A stretch of DNA of 64,000 bases from Agelas oroides (taxonomy: Eukaryota > Porifera > Demospongiae > Agelasida > Agelasidae): positions 28,088,816 through 28,152,815 of the forward strand of contig OX422183.1 in NCBI GenBank assembly GCA_949130485.1, read 5' to 3'. This document shows positions 13,901 to 25,900 of the stretch, piece after piece; position 1 is the first letter of the stretch, and the number at the start of each line of letters is the position of its first letter. The position numbers were made by a program, and so were the translations under genes. The notes under the pieces are model-generated. The model did no database searches. It saw only the letters and a program-made list of their open reading frames with translations, and had not been told where the DNA came from.

Positions 13901-16900
13901 CTGTGATCATCGCTGTAGGTGCTGCTTTGTGATGCTTCGCAGCTTGAACGAGCAGTGGCCATTGTCTCAACAAGGATATCCTTGGTCTAAAATTTGAATT
14001 TAACACCAAGTTCAACACAACTTAGAAACCCCCTGTACAGTTTATTCATCTGCGCATGCGCATGGACGACTCTCTATGGACTTTAAACTGACCCAATTAG
14101 TGCTATCCAGTATATATGTTTTGAACCACAAATAGCATTCAGTAGCTATGGATCCGAAAAGACCTAGTTTCCAATGTACAGTACGATGGACAATGTAGGG
14201 CCTGATGAAGCCATTTTTTTTGAATATTGTTGCCTGTTGTAATTTCACAGAAGCGAATAGTCGTGAAGTGTCTACAGTTTAACAATGAAAGCGCTGTTTC
14301 TCAAAACCAAACGACGCTTGTAGTCTAGTGCTGTGCAACCGCTTCACGGTTAGTAAGTCTGAACCATTGACCCCGCCCCATTACGTCTATCATAGCCTTA
14401 ACGACTGAAAGCTGCAGGTATTCATGAGTGGGAACAGTCACATTGCCAATGGGTGGGGATGCTTGGAATGACATTAAGCTTGTGAAGTGCAAGTTCTTGG
14501 GTGTTTATAGGAATAACAGTGTAATTTGTTTGCTTAGGCATAAATTTTCCCAATCTGTTTCTGCACACAGCCCTTGGGAACTGACAAACCTGTGAGTACA
14601 ACCTTACATTTGTTTCCAAGCAGGTTTGACTTCTCAGAAACTTCAAAAGCACGTGATGGAGGGAAATTCCCTTGTGGGCTTCTTCATGAACTTTGATCTT
14701 TGTGCTGTATGTATTGGATGTTGTGCATGCACTTCGTGCATGCATAACGGCATGTTGCACATGCATATCACATATTGGCATAATTGTATATGCACCTTAA
14801 TGCGTGGGCCTGGGAATGAGGCTAGTTGGCATACTGTAAGTACACATTCGCATGTTGTGTGTGCAGATGTCATGCTGGCATGCATGTTGTGCATGCACGA
14901 TAATATATTGTAAATGCATGACGGAATATTGTGCATGCATGTTGGCATATAGCCTCGTTCCCAGGCTCTCGTGCGTGGGCGGGAAAAAAAGAGCCTGGTA
15001 CACACTGTTTGCACATGCTCAGTTCCCCCAGGATTTCTGGGAATTTTGAAATTTCCATAAAATATGCTCCGTTACACTAACCTGCACGAGATGCGCCAAC
15101 TTCTCCCGTTTAAAAGACGCCTGTCACTGACCACGCTCTGTGTAGACGATGATGAGGGAGCGACGAAGGTACTTAGCTCTTCGCTTGCAGGAGTTGTCCA
15201 CGCGGTCGTCCATTGCAGCTAAATGCTACGGCACGTGATGACGCAATCTTTCCCTTTGAAGTTCACCGATTGCCTCGAACGAAGCAATGCAGACCGTTAC
15301 CGTCAAAGTTTTTTTGACTTCAAAACCGCCTGTATGTATCCCACAGGGAGTATAACCATGTAGTACGGCCTTTCAGCAGGTAAACAGAAATTGACCGTAA
15401 ATTTAGTGTAGCGGAGTTGTATGCAGGTTACCATGGGAATTTGGCGCATGTGCGAATAGTGTGTACCAGGCTCTCTTTCCTCCTCCCCCACATATTGCAA
15501 ATGCATGCTGATAAAGGACATGTTGTGCATGGATGATGATATATTGTGCTTACATCATGGCATTTTGTGCATGCATGTTGGCATGTTGTACATGCATGTT
15601 GGCATGTTGTACATGTATGTTGGCATGTTGTACATGCATGTTGGCATGGTGTGTCCAATAAATGCTATAGACATGTTCACCCCACATACGAGACTAATAG
15701 ACTATGCACTAACATAAGAAACTTTGTGACATGTCACTGACGGTTGGTTATTCATGGGAATTGAACTGCTGTAAACATACATGTACATATTTTGTGGTTA
15801 AATGTGGAAACACTTGAAAGAGTGCCTTCTTAATAAGAAAAAATATCATTTTGCTGTAGGCTTCTGCCCTCAAGTCAATTGAATACTACTGCCACAGTAA
15901 CTGCAGTTGAACATACTCCAGGATTGGAAGTACCCGAGGTTTGTACTTATCACAAATTGTATAACTCATATGTACTATGTAAACATTGGCTAGTGGCATA
16001 CATGAGGTCAAGCATTCATGACTGTATATTCCAGGGATTAGCACTTTACAACACTTTGTAACTGGATTATCTAAGAGTTGCACAGTCAGGCTATTACCAA
16101 GTAACACCTTTGAGTGAATAAACAAGCTTAAAAGTTTTTGTTGGTGGAGCCTTCTCAGGTAGGTTAAAAAGGTGTTTTTGGATGTATTGTTTGCGCATTG
16201 AAAGTATGTGAAAGTATTGCTATCATTTGTAGAGATTAAAAGGCTCCCACATGTATACATTTTAGCTTTGTTAGCATTATTCTTGCCATTTGTATCACTG
16301 GTTGTGAAGTAGGTACATATGCCTGACTTAGCAAAAGAAGTCTACCATTGAGACCAAGCTTAGCCTCATACCAAGGCCAATGCAAAATTAGCCTAGTATC
16401 CACCATTCAGGAGTGTGTGAAGTTTCCTTGGTAAGGTTAGTGTAACGGAGAGAGTTAACTATTCATTGAATATGATATATACAATGCCTCATAAAATCAT
16501 GAGGTTTTTGTGCATGTACAAACAGTAGATAAGAGCCCACTTTAGACCAATGTTTCTGAAAGCAGGAGGAATATGCCTTGAGCCACTTTGAGCGACAATG
16601 ACCTATCATCTTTGGGTGGAACATCAAATGGCTAGATATATGTGACTGTAACTTTGAGACTGTGTTCCCGATAAGTTGTACCTCAGAACAGAGACTGCTG
16701 TTACTGTCATTGAAGTGGTAAGCTTATATAATAGAGGCATAAAAACACATATCTTTGCTTCAGGCTAGCATGGTGCTTCGATCCAGAATCAGATAGCAAA
16801 GAGCATATACCCGTTATACTGAGATTGTAGAGCAATAGATGTTCCGAAAGTAGCAAAATCACCCACAAACTTTATGATTATTGGCATGTTACTATGGTAA

Positions 16901-19900
16901 CACTTGTTTTCGCCACTTGGTTAATTAATCAGTGATTGTTAAGTTATAGTATGTAGTTTGTCCTCTGTGCTTACCCAAAGTATCATGGTTGAAGCAAATA
17001 TTCAGCTAAAATCAAATTCAGGATATCATTTCTTATACCCGTTTTTAATGTTTCAAGTTATACAAGTTAGGAAAGCAAACTTAAACTTGTGTAATACTTA
17101 GTTAAACATTGCATTATGTATTCTAAATGACTGAGGGGATTTCAATTGCATCATAATAATTTTTACCATATTATATCATACTGTAGCTGTATGTACAGAC
17201 AAAGGGCAATAACACATTGTTGGCAAAGGATGAACACCAGATTAGTGAGTGCATTGAAGTCAAGAATTCAAGATTCCAAGCAAGTGATAAGCAGGTATGT
17301 ATATAGTAGTAAAGGGTATGAATAAGTTAAATCATACGTAGTTTCTAAGGTGTTACAGGATATACCCACTTCCTAGGTGTATGTGCAAGAAAAATTAACA
17401 CTCTATATGTCACTTTCAGCCCATGGGTAAATCACAAGCTCTAAAATAAGTACTAATTAAGGTTGCATGCATAGAGTTCGTGGTCACATGTGGAGAGAGA
17501 ACAAGCCTAACAAAAATGCTTTTAACTTACAACTATATTTACATATGAATAATCAGGGCTCTTAATCAGTCCAAACCAACAAAAGGGGAAAGGAGCACTT
17601 GTAGGCGCGTTTGTGCAATTTATCTAAATCATCAGTTTTTCCAATTTTTTTATTGTTTTTGCATTAAAGCAACTTTTGTAAGCTGAAACGTTTGTGCTAT
17701 AGACATTTCCAGTTATCAAATTCAGTCAGAGCATCCACCAATTGATTCTACAGCCTTGAAGTGATATGGGTATGTCTTTTTGTGAATTTATTTTCAATTC
17801 ATTTCCTCCAGAATTGCAAAGAGTGTATCTATTTCATAATTAACAGGGCAATGGAGAGCTGTTTATGCATACACTTCTCAGCAATGGAATTATTTCGAGG
17901 CACATTATGGGGGCCCTGAGAGCCTCGGAACGAGGCTGGTTCACCAGTGAGCAAGCAGTTTATTTCTTTCTAGTGATGAGTCTGGAGGAACGAATAAAAA
18001 AAGGAAACCCAGTTGTTCTGCATGTGAAAAATTTCGTAATGATACTTAGACATAAGATATCAGCCAAACTGCCAGTGTACAATTTTAATTACTAGAAAAT
18101 GTAGAACATTTTGGGGGCGAGCCTGAGCAAGCAGATATAGGAATATTATGTCCCAGATGAACACACCAAGTCAATCATCCTGGCCTCCTACATGCACATG
18201 GATTTACCATTCACAGGGGGTTTTAAAGTGTTTTTGCTTTAAATGTCAAATGTGTGCAAATGAAAAGACATGCTATGCATATATACACAATCATAATGCA
18301 TAACAGTGCCAGAAGCTGAGATAAAGGTTTGATTTAGATTCATGCCGGCTCTACATGAATCAAGGGAAAAAACCCAGAGCAAAAACCCTTTTGGTGGGGA
18401 AAAAAAAAACCTAAATGAAAACTGACACATTTCTACAATACTAAAGAGAGTCTGTCAGCATCATTTCAGGTCTTATCTGTTCTTTGGTAAGGAACAATAC
18501 ATGTGTTGGGGTGGTAGGACAGCAGTTCAAGCAGAGTTATATATGTACCTCCCAACTGGTGAACTATTGAGCTTTCATTATCTGCTTAACACAACCAGGA
18601 AATAGCTACAGCATGAACAGGCAATGAATATCATGTAAACATGCACTTGTTGCTGACTCAGTTCAACTAAGAAGCCACTCAATAGTCACACCTTTTCTTA
18701 TGAGACGGTGGGACAAGACCATGATTATGGAGTAAATAAAACAGCATGCACAAACTGGTGCTAAGTGTAATAGTATTGAGGATATATATATATGTAGTCA
18801 ACCAGTAGTATAACCAGGAAGGGGTGCAGCAGGATGGTAGGGAAGTATAGACCCAGCAGAGATGTCATCCAGTTTGGTAGCCAGTAGTTCATCTGGTAGT
18901 GGAGATGTGGAGAGAGGGAAGGGCTACGAACAGGCTGCAGCATTGGCATTGCATGTGACATGTCGATGAAGCTTAAGAAGGGAAGCTGGTGCGTTCCATT
19001 GAGCAAAGCCTAGCATCTTCAACTTTACGTTCTGTTAGCCACATGCTCTTAGCGAGGCTTGCAACACGCTGGTAAGTGAATGGAAGGTCAAACATTATGT
19101 CTGAGAGGCGACGCACACATGAACATGCAACAAACGTTAGACTTGCACTAAACTCCTTCTTTCCAATGTCAATAACTACTTTATCCAGGGTAAGTCCCTG
19201 AGCCTTGTGTATTGTGATTGCCCAAGCAAGTTTGAGGGGGATCTGTAGCCGTGAACATGCACTACCACCTTGTATCCAAGTACGTCGTTGAGGGACAGTC
19301 GGAACACTTCCGTCATGCAAAGTTGGACCCCAGTATTTATCAAACTTCACCATCACAGCTAAAGGAAGGCTAGGTGGACCTCCACTCTGCTAACAAATGG
19401 CCTGGACTGTTCCCATTGCTCCATTTACAAGGCCAGCATCTGTCCATAGGTTAGAGGTGAGCATAACCCTGGCACCATGAGCAAGGCAGATGACTGGCTC
19501 AAGTCCTGAAGCATCTTCTGAAGATGCTTTGCTGGCATTGGGACCAGTGTGAACAGCTTTGATGGTGGCAATAGGCTCTCCAGTGTTACGAAGCTTGGCA
19601 ACATTGTATTCAGCGACAGCTTGTACTGTGGGATGCAAGTGAAGGGCATCATCAAAAGCAGCACTGTCCACCTGAAAACGACAACGTGTCATCAACAGCT
19701 GCCAATCCGCAACACTTACCTCTCCATCCCGTAAGTGAAGAAGCAGTTCTCGGAATCTTACCTGTTCTCTGTCCTGTCCATCCTGTCACAAAACCTAACA
19801 CTACTGCCTTGGCAAACAATTGGTATGTAGTACGCCCAAGATCAGCAATGGCTGACCTGGGTACGGAAGAGTAAAGGGCGAGGTCCATGACTGGAGGAAG

Positions 19901-22900
19901 CTGGCCAAAGTCGCCCACAAGCAAACAACAGCACCCTCCCAGAGCCACACCAGCACGATGTGGAAAAGCCTGACAAAGCCTCTGGTCAACCTGCCCAAAG
20001 AGTTTCCTACCTAACATGGACATCTCATCAATGATGAGGTAGTCCACTCCACTAAAACTTTCCTAGAGTTGCTGAAGCTGTTCACCTTCCAATGCCTTGA
20101 AACTCTACGTGTTGGCAGATGTAAGAGAGAGTGCAAGGTGACACCTCCTACATTGAAAGCTGCTACCCCTGTTGGTGCCATAACACGCAAGTGGTCTAAA
20201 AGAAGTGCCTTCAAGCAGTGAATGAGAAATGACTTACCTGTACCTGCTGTTCCAGAAACAATGATCCGCAAAGGCTCAGAATCTTCTGCCTGTATGTGAC
20301 TACGAGCTGCATCGTACACCAGTCGCTGCTTACCTTCCAAGCGTTCAGGATCAGCAGTTGAAGTGGCTACTTGTAGCTGAGCATTCTCCTTGGCATGTGT
20401 GACAAAACATGGCGCCTCTTCTAAGTTAGGATAAAGTTGTGCTGCAGCTGTCCAGTCTGTGGACTGCTGTGTTACCTCCTGCTCCTCAGCTGACTGCTGC
20501 AGGTTGGAACAGAGTAGCATCCACTCTTCCCTAGCTTGGTTGTGCTGGCCCTGCTCATCACTAAGTTCCTCACTATCACTGTCAGACTCACCTGGATCCT
20601 GTTGTTGCTGTTGTTGCTGCTGTAACCGATATAGATCATCCTCCAGAGATGGAGGGATGCTGCCTGACTGAAGGTAGCCAGCAAAGGCCTCAGCGTAAGT
20701 GTCACATCCAGCTTTGAGCTGCTGGTACTCCCGGAAAGGCCTGTGTAGCATCAGCTTTTGCTGGCAGTACTGTTCGTACTGTGGACCATTTGTGTCGGGA
20801 GAGTAGTGGGGCTGCACCCTCACCACAACCATCTTCTTTCTAACCACTGGTTCCTCACCTACATTCTTTGACATTGAGTAGTGCTGCACAAAGTGGAGCA
20901 GTGTCTTTTCCTCAAACTGTGGAGTGGCTGGCCTACTAACGTAGTGATCGAGAACTGACAATGCAGTTGCGGGCTTACCTTCTTCCAGTCATTCCTCTAC
21001 CTGTCTAGACCCATCTAAGCTAAGCATCACAAAGTCACGTGAAGCCATGTACATTGGGAGCATCAGCAGGAGGTGACATGTCTCCTGTGCAGAGTACTCT
21101 CACTCTGCAGTTGTGCTGATCAACAGCTTCTGCACTGCCTTCAGTGCCCCATCATCCTCTTTCAACCCCCTTACAATCGTAGCATACACATCCTCAGTGA
21201 CTGGGAACGAGGCTCACACTTAGTAACATACTTGCCACAATATGAAATCACCTTCTGCCTAGAGACACAGTACTGCATATCTACATTGGCTCGCCACCCT
21301 GAGAGCTGAATGCAGTTGAAGCTGTTGATCAGTGGATCAAAGCCTTGGGGTAGTAAAAGCGACATTCCTGCTTACCATGCTTGGTCCTGAGGCAGTATGC
21401 AGGGGAGCAAACTGTGTGGCGTTGGCACGTGACAATCAACTGGCTGAGGTCCTGCTCATGGTCTGCCACTTCTGCATAAGCCTTAATTGTTGCAGATGTG
21501 TGGATCTGTCTGAGCACGAGGTGCTTCTGACAGATTGCTACCATTAGGAAGAAGAGCAGGGTTGGTGGAGGAGATGACAGAGTCAATGAATGCAATAGCT
21601 TGCCGGTGGTTCTCCTCAGCTGCAGCAGGGTCGGTGAACAGTTGTACATCTGGTGCACCAGGCAGCCAAGCCAGGCCATGCACATGAGGACTGCCATGAT
21701 GCTGCCACTCAAACCTCAGCCAGTATAGTCCTTTGCACCAAGGATATCCAGGTAAAGGCACTTGAGGAACTGCTGGAATCATTCGTAGAAAAACCAGTCA
21801 GCTACAGCTGGGTTGTCAATGACTGCATGCCTGTGGGCACTCGCATCCTCTGGACTATCCTGGCAGATCAAGTTTTCAAGTTCTGGCTACTGAAGGTCAG
21901 CAGCACTGTGGGTGAAGAAAACAGTTGGAAGCCCAAGAGTGTCAACCATGGCTATCAAGCAGCTACGTTGTTTCATCCAGTAAGGACGTGTTCCCCTGAG
22001 GGAACCAGCATAGTGACAGACACGGCTGGAAAAAGATGTACCGACCATGTCACGCAACTCATCTACAGAAAGGTGTGCATCCTCAGGGTGTTGACGAATG
22101 TACACACAACCAGTTTGTAAAGCACACCAGCGCATTTCAGTGTTGAGGGCAAAGTACCTAAAGCGAGGATGCCTGGCAAACCTACCATCACTGTACATCA
22201 TCAGGTGCTTCAAATAGTAACCAAGGGTAACAGGGCGCAAGCGCGGCGCGGTGAAGGCCGTATAGGAAAGAGAGTTGGGAAGGCCAGTGTAATGTATCCC
22301 TCTGAATGAAATGGGTGTCACCACGTGGAGGCCAAGCAACTGCACACTACCTGCTCTACAGTTTCCCACTCAGTTGCTTGCGAGTAGCTGCTGGCACAAA
22401 ACCACTGCTCAGTTGTTCACTCACTATCATGCTCTTCGCTTTGTTCAGCAACAGGTTCAGTGCCACCTTCATCATCACACAAGGTCACAGAAGGCAAGCC
22501 AGGTAACTCACCATTTTCAGGTAGTTGAGCCAAAGCAGCATGGTCAAGGGAAATCCCACGGAAGTAAGGGTTGTTCTCCATCAACCACTGCAGTGCTTGC
22601 AGCACACAAGAGCGCCTTACCTTGAAGTCCTTGTGTGATCTGGCAGCACCTTCTCTGCGCACAACATCAAGCTGGCTAGGCACACGTGGAAGGCTGTGGA
22701 CAAAGCTTGCTACATCCAGTGGTAGGTTGATAACATGCCCACTGTATCCATACTAACCTAGAGGAAGTTGGTACACACTCATAATCGGCATCACGGGAGA
22801 AATCAACATCTCCTCAACCTGCGTTAGACCTTGCAATGCTAGTGGCACTGAACCTGGATCCATGTTGTTGGCAGCTGAATAGAGTTTAGGCTCTTGTCAC

Positions 22901-25900
22901 GTGAACAGCGGCTACATACAGAGTCACCGGAGGTGAGTTTGATGCTAGGAAATGATTCGTTGCAGCAGCTACAGTGACAGTAAGATAAGCTTGACATTTT
23001 GGAATGAAAAGCATCAAGCTTTCCTTGTACCCAGTCATCTTCTAAGGCTGGCATACTGGTTCGTTGAGGCTCAGACTGTCATTCAGCTAGCCTGCATGGT
23101 CTGCCTAGCCTCCGGCCGTTCCGCTGCTCGGCGTTCGTGGGTACGCTGGAGGTCTGTAGCTAGCCTGGCCTGCCTAGCCTCGGGAAGTTCTGCTGCTCTG
23201 CGTTCGTGGATACGCTGGAGGTTTGTAGCTAGCCTGGTCTGCCTAGCCTCTGGAAGTTCCGCTGCTCGGCGTTCGTGGGTACGCTGGAGGTCTGTAGCTA
23301 GCCTGGTCTGCCTAGCCTCGGGAAGTTCTGCTGCTCTGCGTTTGTGGGTATGCTCGCCGCATTCTGTATCTAGCCTGGCCTGCCTAGCCTCGGGCTGCTC
23401 CGCTGCTTTGCGTTCGTGGGTACGCTTGCGTTCTGTATCTAGCCTGGCCTGCCCAGCCTCGGGCTGCTCCGCTGCTTTGCGTTCGTGGGTACGCTTGCGT
23501 TCTGTATCTAGCCTGGCCTGCCCAGCCTCGGGCTGCTCCGCTGCTTTGCGTTCGTGGGTACACTTGCGTTCTGTATCTAGCCTGGCCTGCCTAGCCTCAG
23601 GCTGCTCCGCTGCTCTACGCTCGTGGTCGCGTAATCGTCGTCTATCTAGCTTAGCCTGCCTTACCTCGGCCTGCTCAGATCGCCTTCGCTCCCGATCTCT
23701 TTTGCGCCGACGCTGCAGTCTGGCAGTAGCCCTTTCCTCTCGCTCCAGGTCCAATCTCTCTCCGCACTCAGTAGATCCATCGGCGTTGAGTTAGGTAGTG
23801 AGGAGTCCATTGTGTGAACTTGCACTGAACATTAAAAATTTGAAATTCGAAATGTACGTGTCGTATCCGTTCGTTCAATTTAAATCTTCGGTATATGGCC
23901 GCAAGCAAACCGACAGACAGACAAACAGACAGACATACACACGCGTCTTGCAATGCAGTCCCGCTAGTGTGGGGCTCGCTCAGGCTCGCCCCAATAAACC
24001 GCATGTGTTACCATCTTGTAAAATCACGTTTATGGTATCGAGCATTTTTTGTGCCTTGTTTTTGCAAGATGATATCTTTAATAATACTAAAGCTATTACT
24101 TTAGAACTTGCAGACAGTGTTGTTCCACTCCTTCTGAGCAGAACGGTACCAAAACTAGGTGCCAGTTGACTATGACCAAAGCTGCTGCAGCACTGTTGCA
24201 ATACCATCGTCCAAATCAGACCACTATAAACCGCCTACATGTTTATGGTCAGAATAGCAGTTCTCATTAACCAAAAAGCCTCGACTATGGTGCACACTTA
24301 GTTTAATGTTGTTCTTAATTCATGCAAAATTTGCTGTTGTTCCACTGTAACTGTTGCACAATATGGGCTGTTTTATTACGACCTGATATGCAGGTGTGCC
24401 TGGCCCCACATCCAGGTGATGCAAGGCATACACTGGCGTATTTGCACCTGTCCTATAGTGACAAAAGTTATTGTACACTTCCTGTTTCATTATAAACTTG
24501 CAAGACATAAAAAATATGTGGAATCACAGGATGTGACAGCTGACAGTGAAGGGTGTTGACTAGGTCATGAGTTCCATGATAGCTATGCGTACTTCATGCC
24601 TAGTACATAGAAAAGGACATAAAATACGTACGAAAATGAGTTAGTTAGGATGCAGACCAAGATTGTTTCACCTACTACTGAAAGTACAGGGGGTTGAGCT
24701 TCCAAGTCACTACTTGCAAGAAAAATAAAAACTTATATGCCTAGATGTAGTTCAAGACACGAGTCACAGGGCAATATCCAGATAGTCTAAAGTTCAGTGA
24801 CATCCACAGACCAATATCCGAATACTTTTTTCTTCCCACTTTGGGTGTAATGGGGGGGGGGGGGTATCCAGATTAGCTCACTGATGTCACAGATCAATAT
24901 TCGGATACAGCTCTGTTACATCATGGAGCAATATTCGGATACAGCTATGTTATGTCACAGAGCAATATCCAGATACAGCTCTGTTACGTCATGGAGCAAT
25001 ATTCGGATACAGCTATGTTACGTCACAGAGCAATATCCAGATACAGCTCTGTTATGTCACAGAGCAGTACCCAGATACAGCTCTGTAATGTCACAGAGCA
25101 ATATTCCGATACAGTACTTATACATCACAGAATCAATAACCAGGTGTAATTCTGACAGTTCACTGACATCATGTACATCGACTTACAGGTTATTTTTTAA
25201 GTGGGAACAAATTCTTTTGAGCCAAGCAATGAAACATGAATTATGTAGCTTTAGCTTTGTTCCCAGTCCCCTCACCCCTCTCCCCTCCTCAGGTAGGTTA
25301 AGACGGGCTCCGAACTTATTACACGTGATACAGAAGTATACGAAGAAATTGCCATCATTCGCGGAAGTGGTATTCAGTTTACGGAGATCAAATGGCTGCC
25401 GTGTGTAAGCTCATTAGCTTTGCAAGCATTATTCTCGCCGTTAGTTATTACTGTATTCTTTTGTGTTACCGATAGTTGAGAAGTATATATGTCTGACTCG
25501 CAGAAGAGCCAAACTTGGGATCAAGGGTTGCGTGCTTCTGGGAACGGAAGACAGGAGAAACGTTTGAACTAACCATACAGTGGCCTACCTTGCGCAGAAG
25601 ATGCTCTAGGCGGTGCCAAATTCTAAAATAACTTGGAGTCTAATACCGTTAAGTAATGGTGTACAGCTTGACATGTAATGTACAGTGTCGGGTACAATTG
25701 TAATCTAAATTCAGACAACTGTATCTTGCAGACTACACACAGGAACAACTTACAATTTTTAATTTCAGCTGTATTTACCTTTGTACATATAGATAGTAGC
25801 AGAGCACAAGTCAGACATCACCAGCACAAAGGGTCAAAGTGTCCTATGAATACTTAAGGTAGGACAACCTTGAATCACAAATCTCCAAGTCATGTGGATG

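Larger units (their letters stand above)
18973..23754 (-). pseudogene. Helitron Rep/PIF1-like helicase, broken
   Basis: Pieces in order on the minus strand: an arginine/alanine-rich repeat region (23754-23083), a Cys-rich motif (CHCSCC...CSRC, about 22990-22900), a Helitron-associated region (about 22830-22417), the Rep N-terminal and nuclease regions (22369 to about 21170), and an SF1 PIF1-type helicase (20961-18973). Rolling-circle Helitrons use the HUH nuclease to nick and the helicase to unwind. Lesions seen: an in-frame stop near 22756, a frameshift near 21540, another near 21190, another near 20060-20090, and an in-frame stop at 19388-19390. Spliced introns could account for some breaks but not for the in-frame stops. 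It is probably inactive. Confidence 0.8.
18114..23992 (-). mobile_element. Decayed Helitron with inverted GGGGCGAGCCTGAGC termini
   Basis: The left boundary GGGGCGAGCCTGAGCAAGCA and the reverse complement of the right boundary GGGGCGAGCCTGAGCGAGCC share 15 bases and then diverge. Between them, on the minus strand, lie the reading-frame pieces of a Rep/helicase protein. The element at 58184-62660 has one end of each type in the same relative polarity, which supports these being true termini. No target duplication was seen, as expected for rolling-circle transposition. A CAGA-type microsatellite lies inside the right end near 23911-23937. Confidence 0.65.

Noticed and set aside
17707..17765. 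Small GTPase exon after TTTCCAG
   Set aside because: All three frames meet a stop before the only plausible donor, and the flanking exons already join in phase without it.
22952..23794. 280-codon plus-strand ORF
   Set aside because: It is the antisense shadow of the Helitron protein's tandem repeat; the minus-strand frame continues into recognised Rep and helicase motifs.
24883..25140. CRISPR-like array
   Set aside because: The repeats are contiguous 34-bp tandem units with no unique spacers, in a eukaryotic context.
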